NCBI RefSeq assembly: GCF_006443095.1 | Contig: NZ_VFWZ01000002.1 | Coordinates: forward strand, 620,001-684,000 | DNA from: Aquimarina algicola | GTDB taxonomy: Bacteria > Bacteroidota > Bacteroidia > Flavobacteriales > Flavobacteriaceae | Length of the DNA: 64,000 bases | Direction of reading: 5' to 3' | Part shown: positions 9,057 to 18,976 of the stretch, in pieces | How positions within the stretch are numbered: the stretch's first letter is position 1 | Layout of the letters: every line of letters starts with the position of its first letter | Notes under the pieces: generated by a model | What the model saw: the letters and a program-made list of their open reading frames with translations, nothing else | What the model was told of the DNA's origin: nothing | Database searches by the model: none | Made by a program: the position numbers and the translations under genes

Positions 9057-10142
9057 TTACAACAATTTTGCTCCTAATCCTATTTTATCACAAATATACT
9101 GCCCATTTTGACAATATGCAACTAACTCATTATTAATGAATTCTAAAACCTCATTTTTTTCTGAATTTGGGTACAGCATATGTACATTTGCTCCTGCATC
9201 TAGTGTAAAACAAAGCTTAGACCCTGTCTGTTCTCTATACTTCCAAATTTTTTGAATGACAGATAGCGTATTAGGTTTCATCAAAATAAAATAGGGTAAA
9301 GAAGTCATCATCATGGCATGCAAAGTCAATGCTTCGCTTTCTACAATTTTGATAAAAGCATCGAGATCTCCAGATATCAAAATATCTTTTAGTATAGCAA
9401 TATTATTTGACGCCTGCGCAAATCGTTCCTTTGCAAAAGGATGACCGTGCATCAAATTATGCCCTACAGTACTGCTTACTTGCTTTTCTCCTTTGTCTAT
9501 CAACAAAATAGTATCCTGATATTCTTCAAAATTTTGATGTAAATCAAAAGGAAATGGTATCGCAAATGCATCACTGCTTTGCGCTATATCTGCATGTTCA
9601 CCCCATACGGTTACAGGGCCTTCTATACTTCTACAAGCACTACCTGATCCTAATCGAGCCAAAAATGAGGTTTTTTTGAGCAATAATGATGTCTCAATTT
9701 GAGGATGCATTATTTTTTCTATTTGCATGAAACAATATGCAAGAGCACTCATACCACTAGCAGAAGAAGCAATACCACTACTATGCGGAAATGTATTTGT
9801 CGTTTCGATAGTAAAGGTATAATGCTTTAAAAAGGGAAGATATTCTTGAACTCTTTTTAAAAAATCTTGAATTTTTGGTTTAAAATCCGGCTTTAATTCT
9901 CCATCAAAATACAATTCGAAGTCAAAGTCCTCACTTGCGTTTGCTTTTTTCTTATACGAAACGCTTGTTTTGGTATAACAAGACGTCAATGTGAAACTTA
10001 TAGAAGGGTTCTCTGGTAATTGCACCGGTCGTTTACCCCAATATTTTACCAAAGCAATATTACTGGGAGCTGTGGATGTAATGATTCCTTCTTCTGGTAA
10101 TTCTTTGGCCAGTGGTAAAACAAATTCAGGATAATCTGCCAT
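9057..10142 (-). CDS. mvaD: Diphosphomevalonate decarboxylase
   Basis: 361 residues. The N-terminal APSNIALVKYWGKR is the family signature, with NPSISFTL after it. The phosphate loop reads PHSSGIASSASG (about residue 125), followed by ARLGSGSACRSI, and the C-terminal LDAGANVHMLY. It converts 5-diphosphomevalonate to isopentenyl diphosphate with ATP. First gene of the cluster mvaD, mevalonate kinase, UbiA. A perfect -7 box TATATTTG lies 17 bases upstream (10159-10166, reverse strand). Confidence 0.92.
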   Translation of the reverse strand: MADYPEFVLPLAKELPEEGIITSTAPSNIALVKYWGKRPVQLPENPSISFTLTSCYTKTSVSYKKKANASEDFDFELYFDGELKPDFKPKIQDFLKRVQEYLPFLKHYTFTIETTNTFPHSSGIASSASGMSALAYCFMQIEKIMHPQIETSLLLKKTSFLARLGSGSACRSIEGPVTVWGEHADIAQSSDAFAIPFPFDLHQNFEEYQDTILLIDKGEKQVSSTVGHNLMHGHPFAKERFAQASNNIAILKDILISGDLDAFIKIVESEALTLHAMMMTSLPYFILMKPNTLSVIQKIWKYREQTGSKLCFTLDAGANVHMLYPNSEKNEVLEFINNELVAYCQNGQYICDKIGLGAKLL

Positions 10143-10158
10143 GATATAAAAATTTAGA

Positions 10159-10166
10159 CAAATATA
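10159..10166 (-). promoter_or_regulatory. mvaD: -7 promoter element of the mevalonate cluster
   Basis: TATATTTG on the reverse strand, an exact TAnnTTTG box, 17 bases before the mvaD ATG. No good -33 TTTG is seen at the usual distance. GCACAC (10186-10191) and GTGTGC (10232-10237) form an inverted pair between mvaD and the divergent tspO that might be a shared operator, but this is weak. Confidence 0.4.
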
Positions 10167-10239
10167 ACTGCTGTATTATATTTAAGCACACACCTAGTGA
10201 AAATAAATTGCTATTTTAGTGCAATGCTAACGTGTGCAG

Positions 10240-10713
10240 ATGAAAAAAAAATTAATTCGTATTGGTATTGCGGTATTGTTATGTGTATTTGTTGGTTTTT
10301 TAAGTAGTATAGCAACCAAATCCTCTATAGATACTTGGTATACAACTTTAAATAAACCTTCTTTTACTCCACCAAATTGGGTCTTTGGACCTGTTTGGGC
10401 AATCCTATATATCATGATGGGAATTGCAGCAGGAATTGTATGGAACAAAGGTTTTTATCATAAATGGGTAAAAGTTGCGTTATATCACTTTGGGTTTCAA
10501 TTGCTCCTTAATGTTGCATGGTCTATTTTTTTCTTTGGATTACGAAACCCGTTTATTGCATTATTGGATATTATTGCCCTATTTATCCTATTATTGTTTA
10601 CCATAAAATGGTTTACAGTCGTAAATTCTACCGCGGCCTACCTACTTATCCCCTACGTTGTTTGGGTTGCTTTTGCAACCGCGCTCAATTTTGCGGTATG
10701 GCAACTAAATTAA
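10240..10713 (+). CDS. tspO: TspO/MBR family protein
   Basis: 157 residues from the ATG at 10240; an in-frame GTG two codons earlier is less likely. Five membrane helices. The family signature is clear: WYTTLNKPSFTPPNWVFGPVW, then a Trp-rich helix pattern. TspO proteins bind tetrapyrroles or sterols in the membrane and act in stress responses. It is followed 26 bases later by a TetR gene in the same direction, so it may be regulated by it. Confidence 0.9.
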   Translation: MKKKLIRIGIAVLLCVFVGFLSSIATKSSIDTWYTTLNKPSFTPPNWVFGPVWAILYIMMGIAAGIVWNKGFYHKWVKVALYHFGFQLLLNVAWSIFFFGLRNPFIALLDIIALFILLLFTIKWFTVVNSTAAYLLIPYVVWVAFATALNFAVWQLN

Positions 10714-10739
10714 AAAAGGAATAAGGAATCAAATTTTTT

Positions 10740-11309
10740 ATGAGTAAAAAAGCAATAGTCTTACAGACTACTCTGGAATTAATTACAAAACAAGGCATTA
10801 ATGCAACCTCTCTCTCTCAAATCATTAAAGAATCCGGTGTTGCTAATGGTACAGTTTACCATCATTTTAAAAATAAAGAAGAAATTATTACAGAATTATA
10901 TTTAATGCTTACACAAGATTTTGGTACAGTAGTCATGCGTAATGTACCAGAAGATGATATTAAAAAGCAGTTTACCGTGATGTGGCTCAATTTATTCTAC
11001 TATTTTGTGAATAACCCACTCGCTTTTATTTTTTCTGAACAGATTGCTCGTTCTCCAGAAATCCCTCAAGAATTAAAAGATAAAGCAAGGAAATATTATG
11101 CTGAAATTGAAGATTTTTTTAGAACCGGTATCAAACAAAAAATATTTAAGTCTTACAATACCTTAGTCATGGAAGAATTATTTTTTGGTAATGTTGTATC
11201 TCTGGTTAAAATACATGAAAATGAACAAGTAAAACTACAAGAAAAACACATTAATCAAGCTATAGAAATTTCCTGGAAAGGGTTCTTAAAAGATAATACT
11301 GTTATGTAA
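10740..11309 (+). CDS. TetR/AcrR family transcriptional regulator
   Basis: 189 residues. The N-terminal helix-turn-helix is textbook: GINATSLSQIIKESGVANGTVYHHFKNKEEI (residues about 19-49, shown here as the family pattern). The C-terminal ligand domain is helical and Phe-rich without an obvious known ligand class. Likely in one unit with tspO, with the strong terminator at 11363-11402 behind it. Confidence 0.9.
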   Translation: MSKKAIVLQTTLELITKQGINATSLSQIIKESGVANGTVYHHFKNKEEIITELYLMLTQDFGTVVMRNVPEDDIKKQFTVMWLNLFYYFVNNPLAFIFSEQIARSPEIPQELKDKARKYYAEIEDFFRTGIKQKIFKSYNTLVMEELFFGNVVSLVKIHENEQVKLQEKHINQAIEISWKGFLKDNTVM

Positions 11310-11362
11310 ATATCTCTTTTGTTTAAAAAACGGATAACCTTACAAAAACGATATATGATAAG

Positions 11363-11402
11363 ATAACGAGAACAAATATTTAAAAATACTTGTTCTCGTT
11401 AT
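11363..11402. terminator. Bidirectional terminator
   Basis: Stem ATAACGAGAACAA (11363-11375) pairs perfectly with TTGTTCTCGTTAT (11390-11402), extended inward by four more AT pairs after one mismatch. It separates the converging TetR gene and the gene at 11421-12209. Confidence 0.8.
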
Positions 11403-11420
11403 TTCTATTGTCTGTATTTT

Positions 11421-12209
11421 TTAATTAAAAGTAATATTGATACAAGAATCTTTATAAAGGTCTTTGAGCACAAATTCTACTGCTTTCCTAGAATTTTCGG
11501 CTCTTCCGATTTGCGTTCCTTTAAAACTTACCTTACCGGTATCTCTACTCCAGTAAAACTCATTACTATTTGATTTTATAATACGTTTATTGTTTTTTGT
11601 AGTGACTTGAAAAGCGTCAAACTCCTGACTGTATTCTAAACCGGAAGGATAATACACTTCGGTAACAAATTTTGTCGTTCCTTTTTCATAAAGATAGCAA
11701 ACACATTCCCCTATATCTTTAGCTTCAGAAACTCTTACCATATTATTTTGTACAATTTTCCATCCGCCATTAACCTGAATTGCCACAATATCCATTAGCA
11801 TAGTACCTTTTTCTGCCGATTTTTTATTGATCAACGATTCAAAATTAACTACAGCCGAGATGGTTCCTGCTCTTTCTTTCTGACTTTGAAAAACAACTTT
11901 GTCAAGCATTAACTTAAATTGATAATTATCATCATCGATAATATCATCCAGTTGACTCGAAATATCTTTTTTTTCATAATTTTTCCTTACTAAAGCTCCA
12001 GAAAGGTTCACATATACTGTATTGCCGCTGTATTTATCATCAAAGAGATTGAGAACATCTGCTTTTTTGGTTCCTTGATTAAGCGCATTCATCTTATTAA
12101 TATATTCTACTAATAGCTTTTTGACAGGGTCTTTATCATTAAATGCTTTTACAGGGTAGAATACACCAATTGAGAATAAGAATATAAGGGTTATGGTAAT
12201 TTTTTTCAT
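11421..12209 (-). CDS. Secreted protein of unknown function
   Basis: 262 residues with a Sec signal peptide (MKKITITLIFLFSIGVFYPVKA). The mature protein is mixed alpha/beta with WKIVQNNMVRVSE near the middle, which is reminiscent of the NTF2/SnoaL-like pattern in which a Trp-Lys-Ile strand closes the fold, but the match is weak. Two Cys close together (GECVCYLYEKG) and a final Cys near the C-terminus may form a disulfide. Single gene. I do not recognise it. Confidence 0.6.
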   Translation of the reverse strand: MKKITITLIFLFSIGVFYPVKAFNDKDPVKKLLVEYINKMNALNQGTKKADVLNLFDDKYSGNTVYVNLSGALVRKNYEKKDISSQLDDIIDDDNYQFKLMLDKVVFQSQKERAGTISAVVNFESLINKKSAEKGTMLMDIVAIQVNGGWKIVQNNMVRVSEAKDIGECVCYLYEKGTTKFVTEVYYPSGLEYSQEFDAFQVTTKNNKRIIKSNSNEFYWSRDTGKVSFKGTQIGRAENSRKAVEFVLKDLYKDSCINITFN

Positions 12210-12289
12210 AGCACGGGAGGTATTAATTAAACTTCTTTAATATACAAAAATCAATACAAAATCCCTAGTGCTTTCACTTCAATTTAACC

Positions 12290-12841
12290 TTACAATTTAC
12301 TCAATTTCATTAGCTTAACAACTGTTTTTAGGTTTCTTGTCGTAGCACTGGACTTCAATTTTTTCTCAAAAAAGTTATTATTCAGTTTTGTTTTACCATA
12401 ACCATTTGCTGCATAAAAATAAACGACATTTTCTGTAATCAGAAACTCTTCTTCTCCATAAGAAGTACCAGAAAGTTCTTGTGCTGCTATTGTATCCGGA
12501 GCATTTTTTAATAACGTAAAAAACATTTTGTTTTCGGCTATTTCGCCTTTGGCAATTCTATCTAGAAAAGGATTTTTTTTATAAATAGAATTTAATGTTT
12601 GCGGAGTAATAACAAGTACAGGAACATCAAAACCAAAATGAGCATCTATTTTATCATGAATACGTTTTGATAGCTCATCATGATGGGTTTTGACATATTT
12701 AAAAACAATATTTCCGCTTTGGATATATGTTGTAACTTCTGTAAAACCGAGTTGTTCTAAAGCTATTTTAAGATCAGCCATTTTGATCTTCTTTTGTCCA
12801 CTCACATTAATCCCTCTCAATAACGCTATGTATGTATTCAT
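12290..12841 (-). CDS. DUF1697 protein
   Basis: 183 residues. The start MNTYIALLRGINVSGQKKIKM and the following TYIQSGNIVF are the DUF1697 hallmark. The family is a small cytoplasmic alpha/beta protein of unknown function, widespread in bacteria. It follows the flavoprotein gene on the same strand with a 9-base gap, so the two may be co-transcribed. Confidence 0.9.
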   Translation of the reverse strand: MNTYIALLRGINVSGQKKIKMADLKIALEQLGFTEVTTYIQSGNIVFKYVKTHHDELSKRIHDKIDAHFGFDVPVLVITPQTLNSIYKKNPFLDRIAKGEIAENKMFFTLLKNAPDTIAAQELSGTSYGEEEFLITENVVYFYAANGYGKTKLNNNFFEKKLKSSATTRNLKTVVKLMKLSKL

Positions 12842-12850
12842 TTTGAAAAA

Positions 12851-14062
12851 TTAGTTAGAAGTTATTGCATTGGCTGCTATAAAAGCCCCTGTCCATGCAT
12901 TCTGAAAATTAAACCCTCCGGTAATAGCATCTATGTTTAATACTTCGCCCGCAAAATACAGGTTTTTATGCTTTTTACTTTCAAAGGTTTTAAAGTTAAC
13001 ATCTTTAAGGTCGACTCCTCCCGCTGTTACAAATTCTTCTTTAAAAGTACTTTTTCCTGTTACCGAAAAAGTAGCTTGAGTGAGCTGTTCTGATAATTCT
13101 TTGAGTTGTTGCTTGCTTATATCTGCCCAACGCATATCATTCTCTATCGCTGAAGCCTCTACAAGATTCTGCCAAAGCCTTTTGGGTAAATTAAATTGTG
13201 CATACGTTTTTGGTTGTTGCTTAGGAGTATTGTTTTTTATGGCAATAAGCTCTTCAAAAACTTCTTGTTGCGAATAATCCGGTAACCAATTGACTAGAAT
13301 TTCAAATTGATATTGCAATGCATTAAGTACAATGGCTCCCCAAGCTGATAATTTTAAAATCGCCGGGCCACTCATTCCCCAATGTGTGATCAACAACGGG
13401 CCTATATTCGACAGCTTGGTATTTTTAACTTTTACCTGAGCTTGTGTAGCTACACCAGGCAAATTTTTGATTCTCTCATCTTTGATATTAAATGTAAATA
13501 AGGATGGTACCGCAGCTATGATTTGGTATCCTAATTGTTCTAGCAATTTCCATATTTTGGTATTGCTGCCGGTTGCTATCATCAATTTTTCTGCAGTAAA
13601 ATCACCTTTATTGGTTTCTACGAGCCACTTGCCATCATTTTGAGTGAAATTTTGCACCACATGACTTTTTAAAATGTCTATGTTTAGTTTTTGAGCCGTA
13701 GACAAAAAACAATTAATAATGGTTTGAGAGGTATCTGAAACCGGAAATATTCTTCCGTCTTCTTCTATTTTGAGGGCAACTCCTCTGCTTTCGAACCAAT
13801 CCATAGTATCGCCTGTCATAAAATTATGAAAAGGCCCTTTTAGTTCTTTTTCTCCTCTGGGGTAATTTTTGCTTAACTCGTTGGGGATAAATTCTGCATG
13901 GGTCACGTTACAACGCCCTCCCCCAGAAATACGGACTTTGGATAAGACCTCTTTACCACGTTCGAGAATTGCTATTTTTATATTAGGTGAATTTTCGGCA
14001 GCATTGATAGCAGTAAAAAAACCTGCAGCACCGCCTCCAACAATAATTACATCATAATTCAT
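12851..14062 (-). CDS. HI0933/BaiN-like flavoprotein
   Basis: 403 residues. The N-terminal dinucleotide loop IIVGGGAAGFFTAI, the family motif SKVRISGGGRCNVTHAE, and the C-terminal FAD contact GEVLNIDAITGGFNFQNAW are all present. The family binds FAD and is annotated as NAD(P)/FAD-dependent oxidoreductase; physiological substrate uncertain. Its start overlaps the stop of the upstream phosphodiesterase gene by one base. Confidence 0.9.
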   Translation of the reverse strand: MNYDVIIVGGGAAGFFTAINAAENSPNIKIAILERGKEVLSKVRISGGGRCNVTHAEFIPNELSKNYPRGEKELKGPFHNFMTGDTMDWFESRGVALKIEEDGRIFPVSDTSQTIINCFLSTAQKLNIDILKSHVVQNFTQNDGKWLVETNKGDFTAEKLMIATGSNTKIWKLLEQLGYQIIAAVPSLFTFNIKDERIKNLPGVATQAQVKVKNTKLSNIGPLLITHWGMSGPAILKLSAWGAIVLNALQYQFEILVNWLPDYSQQEVFEELIAIKNNTPKQQPKTYAQFNLPKRLWQNLVEASAIENDMRWADISKQQLKELSEQLTQATFSVTGKSTFKEEFVTAGGVDLKDVNFKTFESKKHKNLYFAGEVLNIDAITGGFNFQNAWTGAFIAANAITSN

Positions 14063-14739
14063 TAGACAAAATTCGGAAAATCTGTGATGATTCCATCAAT
14101 ATTCCAGGATTTTGACTGATCTATTATAAATTTGTCGTTTACTGTCCAGACATAAATACGGTATCCTAGTTTTTTTGCTCGCTCCACTTCATCTCTAACC
14201 AACGAAGAAACAGGGGGATGAATTGAGTATGCTTTTAATCGATGAGCAATAGGCAAAACAGATTTTACATTTTCTTCGGTTAAGACTCCTAATTTAAATC
14301 TTGAATTTGCTTCTTTGATCTGAAAAAGCTGAGAATGGTCAAAACTTGAAATAATAAAATGTTCGTAATCCCAATCTGTATTTTTAATATATTCATTAAG
14401 TAATCGTATCGTTGGCATTGCTGTATTTTTGCCTTTTAGCTCAATATTAAGTTTACATTGTGCATTGATTACATTAAGAATTTCTTTTAGATTAGGGATT
14501 ACATATCCTTCTTGAGTTTTAAACTGTCTTAACTCGTGTAATGTATAATCTGATACATTACCTTTGCCATTAGTGGTCCGATCCAATGTGTCATCATGAA
14601 TTGCAACCAAATCTCCTGTTTTGCAAAGATGTACATCTATCTCTATACCATCCACATGATGTCTTAAGGCTTCTTCTACTGATTCTACTGTGTTTTCGGC
14701 TACCAAACCGGCTGCACCACGATGCCCAAATGTTTCCAT
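14062..14739 (-). CDS. Glycerophosphodiester phosphodiesterase
   Basis: 225 residues, the short cytoplasmic UgpQ-like type with no signal peptide. Motifs: GHRGAAGLVAENT at the N-terminus, GIEIDVHLCKTGDLVAIHDDTLDRTTNGKG for metal and substrate, and YRIYVWTVND plus DGIITDFP at the end of the TIM barrel. It hydrolyses glycerophosphodiesters to glycerol-3-phosphate and an alcohol. It overlaps the flavoprotein gene by one base. Confidence 0.92.
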   Translation of the reverse strand: METFGHRGAAGLVAENTVESVEEALRHHVDGIEIDVHLCKTGDLVAIHDDTLDRTTNGKGNVSDYTLHELRQFKTQEGYVIPNLKEILNVINAQCKLNIELKGKNTAMPTIRLLNEYIKNTDWDYEHFIISSFDHSQLFQIKEANSRFKLGVLTEENVKSVLPIAHRLKAYSIHPPVSSLVRDEVERAKKLGYRIYVWTVNDKFIIDQSKSWNIDGIITDFPNFV

Positions 14740-14841
14740 ACTACATGATTTTGTACTACAGTAAATTACATAAATTATATCGGCTGTGGCTCCCTATAAA
14801 TCTAAATGTTTGGTTAAATTTACAGGTAATTTCTTAACTTA

Positions 14842-17800
14842 TTAAGAACTATATTGTTGTTTCTTCCTTTTTTGATACCAAACAAGAAGCAAAAAGAGAA
14901 TACCAAGTATCAAAACACCAAAAATCCATGTGGATATATTCTTTTCAAATGGAATCGGACTTACATCACCGATGAGATAAAAACCTCCCCAATAAAAAGG
15001 AGCTATACGATTGATATCGGCTGTTTCTAAATAAGAAAGCTTTGCCTGTTGCAAGGCTTGAGATTTACGCATCCCTTTTTTTAAGTTTTCATAAAAATAC
15101 TGCATTATTTCTGGCGTGGTACGATCAGACACTGCCCAATTGGTAAGCAATACACTTTTGGTCCCTGCATATTGAAAAGCACTCCCAAGACTCATAATCC
15201 CCTCGCCATTCGCTATTTTTCCGCTTCCGGTATTACAAGCACTAAGTACTGTAAGATCAGCAGGGATGCTCATAGAGAACAATTCATGACTATATAATAT
15301 ATTATCTTGTACAGTGTCCTTGTTTTTAGAAAAATATAACCGGGAATTCTCAGGATGCTCACTATCGATATCCCCATGCAATGCCAAATGCAGTATATTA
15401 TATTGATCCGAAAGCTTTTTAAAATTATCTTCTCCTGCCTGGGTTCCATAATAATATTGTCCATCGATAATATTAGAAATGGCTTTGATTTCTCTACGTG
15501 TACCGGGTAAATCAATGGTACTATTTCTTAAAGCAGCTAGAGTGACACTTTCATTTTCATAAAGCTGTGTCGTATCTGAATACGAAAAAGCAAGACATTC
15601 TTCTCTTTTTAATGCAGTGGACTGCTCTACCTTATCCGCAAATAGTACCGTAGCAGCATTGCTATATGAGATTGCATATTTTTTTAGTACATATGATACT
15701 TCTGCTGGATTATTTGAATCATCTTGTTGCATAAGCAATAAATCAAAATTACAATGCCACAGTGCCCCATCAGGAATAATAATAAGATTACGACCCTCAA
15801 AAGTATCTGATACCGGCAACATGAGTTCGTTATATAGTGTATGTCCTAATTTTTTATACTCCTGAAAATCTTGTGTTACCAAAACTTCTTTGAATCGCTC
15901 AACCTTATTTGTTAATGATGTAACAGGTAATTCTTTAATGCTAAACTTATGCTTAGTGATCACAAAAGCGTATGTAATACTTTCGCTGGTAAAAAATTCT
16001 AATACCGTGGTATCTTCATCTATCTTCTCCTGAATATCTTTTACGCTTATTATGGTGTTATCATATCTAAGCTTGTAATATTCGGGATAGTTGCTTCTTA
16101 ACACTTTTTGTAACGAATCTTGTCTTCTTTTTATACGAAACAATGTATTCTCATATCCCACAATTTTTGTAGTATCAGATTTTTCTTTGGCTCTTTCTTG
16201 ACTGATCCGAGATAAATAAAAAGAAGTATTGGTTTTTAATTCTTTTTCTAGGATTGTAATCGTTTTAGGAAGACCTACAAATTGTTTAGCATTAGAAGCG
16301 TTAAGGATTTCTTTGAGTGTATTGGCTTTACTTTTTTCTGCATATGCAAACGCCTGAAACAAGTGTTGTTCATCTTGGTCTATTTCAAACAATTGTAATT
16401 GTGTTTGTATCGCACCTTGATATACTTCTTTTACTTGCTGCGCAAAAGCAACTTTATCCTGATAATTTGTATACGTCTCTCGGATGGTCTGGATGAGAAG
16501 ATCTGCTTTTTGATAGCTAATGACAGTAAGATCTAAATCGTCTTTGGCACAGCTTTGTACATATCGATTGGTATATGCTTGTGCTTGATCTGCCAACGTT
16601 TGTAGCAATACTCGATGATCCATATATTGATTTGGGTCAAAAGACTTTGCTGCATTATTTCGTATATTTTTAACCTGATTTGCAAATAGCGCTTTTTGAT
16701 AGTAGCCCAAGGCTTGATTATAATCTTGTTGTATAGTATATACTTTTGCAATATGACGATATGACAACGCGACTTTAGGATGATGTGTACCTAATAGTTC
16801 TAATCGTATTGCCCGTGCTTTTTGATGGTATATTAAAGACTGAGAATACTCTTGTTGATCAAAGAATAGTTTAGCGATTGATGTATATGAATCCGCTACA
16901 TACATATTATTTTCTTCATATACATGCTTTCTTATTTTTAGTGCTTTATTATAATAAAATGTTGCCGAATCATATTGTTGTGTCGCTATATATAATTCTC
17001 CTATATCATTGTAAGAATCTGCTAGATCAGAATGATTTGGTGCTAGTGTTTTTTCTCTAATACGTAATGCTTTAAAATAATATTTTAAAGCGATATTATA
17101 CTCTTTTCTTAATCTAAAAGTGTTTGCCAAATTATTATGATAAAGAGCTACAGATGAAGGGTGTTCATATCTTCTAATTTTAGTATTTTCTTTAAGTGCC
17201 TTTCTAAAATAGAATAATGCTTTATCGTATTCTCCTTTATATTTATATACAACTCCTATATTATTATAAACACTTGAACCATAATTTCTTCCCTCTTCTT
17301 TTATAATCTTATTATTGATATTAATAGCTTTAGAATAATATTTTAGTGCTTCATCATATTCTCCTTTATCTTTATAACAAATACCTGTTAAATTAAGGTT
17401 TTTAAACAATAAATAGTTTTTAGGTGTTCTTAACGATTGTAATACCTTAAAATTCTTTTCTAAAAAAGAAATAACTTTATCTGAATCCCCTCTTCTTCGA
17501 TAAATCTTGGCCTGAGCTTCATTAGCTTTGATTCTATTTGTTAAACTACTTCTAACCGATATACTTTTAGATAAAAACTTAAGTGATTTATCGTAATCCT
17601 GTTTTCTGTAATAAGCAAGGCCTATACCTAAATAAGAGGCAGCCGTTCTTTTATGATCAATTCCTAACTTTCTTTTTCTAATATCCAAAGATTTCTGATA
17701 ATACTCTAATGCTATGTCATATTCTCTTTGGAAAAAATATAAATTTCCTAAAGCATGATAAGAATCCGAAATTCCTATTGTATCTTCTGTAAACTCTCTA

Positions 17801-18264
17801 ATCTTTAAAGCTCTTTCTAGGTATTGCAAAGAAACTTTAAATTTATTAGGCTTTTGACTATTAATAATACCCATATTTTCATAAGCAAAAGCTGCTTCTC
17901 TGTGATTTTTAGAAAGTTTTTTTTGGCAAATTTCTAATGCTTTTTGTGCACTATACAAAGATTCTTGCCTATTACCATTTTCTAATTGAGAATCAGAAAT
18001 CTTATTATAGCATCTAGTTACGCGTTCCCAAGCCTTTGCTGTCGCATAGATCGGTATTGCCTTATTAAAATGCACTAAAGATTGCTCATAATATCCTTGA
18101 GACGATAGTGAATCTGCAATCCTGTAGTTTCTATAGGCGATCAAGGTATCATGAGTTACTTGCCCATAGCCTTTGGAGAGCACAGAAAATATAAATAAAA
18201 TAAACCAAATAAAGAATATTACTTGTCTTTTTTGTTGGGTGATTATAGTAAAATTTACATACAT
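14842..18264 (-). CDS. TPR-CHAT protease-like protein
   Basis: 1140 residues. An N-terminal hydrophobic segment (about 14-35, ending KGYGQ) looks like a signal peptide. About eleven tetratricopeptide repeats follow (about 50-520), each with the A/ALxYYxKAL pattern seen in kinesin-light-chain-like TPRs. A helical linker leads to a C-terminal CHAT domain with the caspase-type dyad: His963 in HLALHGD and Cys1010 in LSACNTGSG. One membrane helix (about 1110-1130) and a basic tail (KRKKQ) end the protein. This predicts an envelope-anchored, caspase-like peptidase with TPRs on the periplasmic side. It is divergent from an ECF sigma/anti-sigma pair 125 bases away, a pairing common in Flavobacteriia; whether it cleaves the anti-sigma factor is inference. 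Confidence 0.85.
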   Translation of the reverse strand: MYVNFTIITQQKRQVIFFIWFILFIFSVLSKGYGQVTHDTLIAYRNYRIADSLSSQGYYEQSLVHFNKAIPIYATAKAWERVTRCYNKISDSQLENGNRQESLYSAQKALEICQKKLSKNHREAAFAYENMGIINSQKPNKFKVSLQYLERALKIREFTEDTIGISDSYHALGNLYFFQREYDIALEYYQKSLDIRKRKLGIDHKRTAASYLGIGLAYYRKQDYDKSLKFLSKSISVRSSLTNRIKANEAQAKIYRRRGDSDKVISFLEKNFKVLQSLRTPKNYLLFKNLNLTGICYKDKGEYDEALKYYSKAININNKIIKEEGRNYGSSVYNNIGVVYKYKGEYDKALFYFRKALKENTKIRRYEHPSSVALYHNNLANTFRLRKEYNIALKYYFKALRIREKTLAPNHSDLADSYNDIGELYIATQQYDSATFYYNKALKIRKHVYEENNMYVADSYTSIAKLFFDQQEYSQSLIYHQKARAIRLELLGTHHPKVALSYRHIAKVYTIQQDYNQALGYYQKALFANQVKNIRNNAAKSFDPNQYMDHRVLLQTLADQAQAYTNRYVQSCAKDDLDLTVISYQKADLLIQTIRETYTNYQDKVAFAQQVKEVYQGAIQTQLQLFEIDQDEQHLFQAFAYAEKSKANTLKEILNASNAKQFVGLPKTITILEKELKTNTSFYLSRISQERAKEKSDTTKIVGYENTLFRIKRRQDSLQKVLRSNYPEYYKLRYDNTIISVKDIQEKIDEDTTVLEFFTSESITYAFVITKHKFSIKELPVTSLTNKVERFKEVLVTQDFQEYKKLGHTLYNELMLPVSDTFEGRNLIIIPDGALWHCNFDLLLMQQDDSNNPAEVSYVLKKYAISYSNAATVLFADKVEQSTALKREECLAFSYSDTTQLYENESVTLAALRNSTIDLPGTRREIKAISNIIDGQYYYGTQAGEDNFKKLSDQYNILHLALHGDIDSEHPENSRLYFSKNKDTVQDNILYSHELFSMSIPADLTVLSACNTGSGKIANGEGIMSLGSAFQYAGTKSVLLTNWAVSDRTTPEIMQYFYENLKKGMRKSQALQQAKLSYLETADINRIAPFYWGGFYLIGDVSPIPFEKNISTWIFGVLILGILFLLLVWYQKRKKQQYSS

Positions 18265-18389
18265 TCCTTATCTTTCTTGACTTTTAAGGTTACATTATCT
18301 TAATAGCAAAGAAACCAAAATTGTTACTCTTTTAGCATTTTTTTAACACACTAACCCAGTAACAATTTGCCGTTTTGATACATAGACAA

Positions 18390-18971
18390 ATGAGTACGAC
18401 TGAAGAACGACAAATCCTAGAGGGGATCCTAAATGGTGATGAAAAGATACTAAAGGCATTTTATAGAGATAATATGCCGTATATAAAAAAGTATATTCTC
18501 AAGAATGCCGGTAATCATGAAGATGTTGAAGATGTATTTCAGGATGCAATGGTATTTATATACCAAAAAATGAAGACTGATTCTATCCACTTAGAATCTT
18601 CTTTGCGTACTTATTTTTATGGTGTTTGTAAAAATATATGGAGAAATCGTTTACGAAGAAATAAAAAAATGGTTATTACAGATGATCTTATCGATGAAAA
18701 AGAACATACAGAAAACTCTATTGTAGATGAGATTATAAATAAAGAACAAGAATATTTATACAGAAAACATTTTTCAAAGCTTGGTACCACTTGTCAGCAA
18801 TTATTAACATTACTGTTTAAAGGAAAGAGCATGAGAGAGATTTCTAAAGTCATAGGATATTCTGAAGGATATACTCGTAAAAAAAAATTTGGCTGTAAAC
18901 AGCATTTAATAGAAATGATAGAACAAGACCCCGCCTACCAAGAATTAAAGTTGCCTGCCAAAAAGAACTAA
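18390..18971 (+). CDS. ECF-type sigma-70 family factor
   Basis: 193 residues from ATG 18390; the TTG five codons earlier is an unlikely start. Region 2 is seen as GNHEDVEDVFQDAMVFIYQKM and region 4 as a helix-turn-helix near residues 135-175 (KGKSMREISKVIGYSEGYTRKKK). No signal or extra domain. The next gene, five bases later, has one membrane helix and looks like its anti-sigma partner. The large CHAT protein is divergent from it. Confidence 0.9.
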   Translation: MSTTEERQILEGILNGDEKILKAFYRDNMPYIKKYILKNAGNHEDVEDVFQDAMVFIYQKMKTDSIHLESSLRTYFYGVCKNIWRNRLRRNKKMVITDDLIDEKEHTENSIVDEIINKEQEYLYRKHFSKLGTTCQQLLTLLFKGKSMREISKVIGYSEGYTRKKKFGCKQHLIEMIEQDPAYQELKLPAKKN

Positions 18972-18976
18972 ACTTT

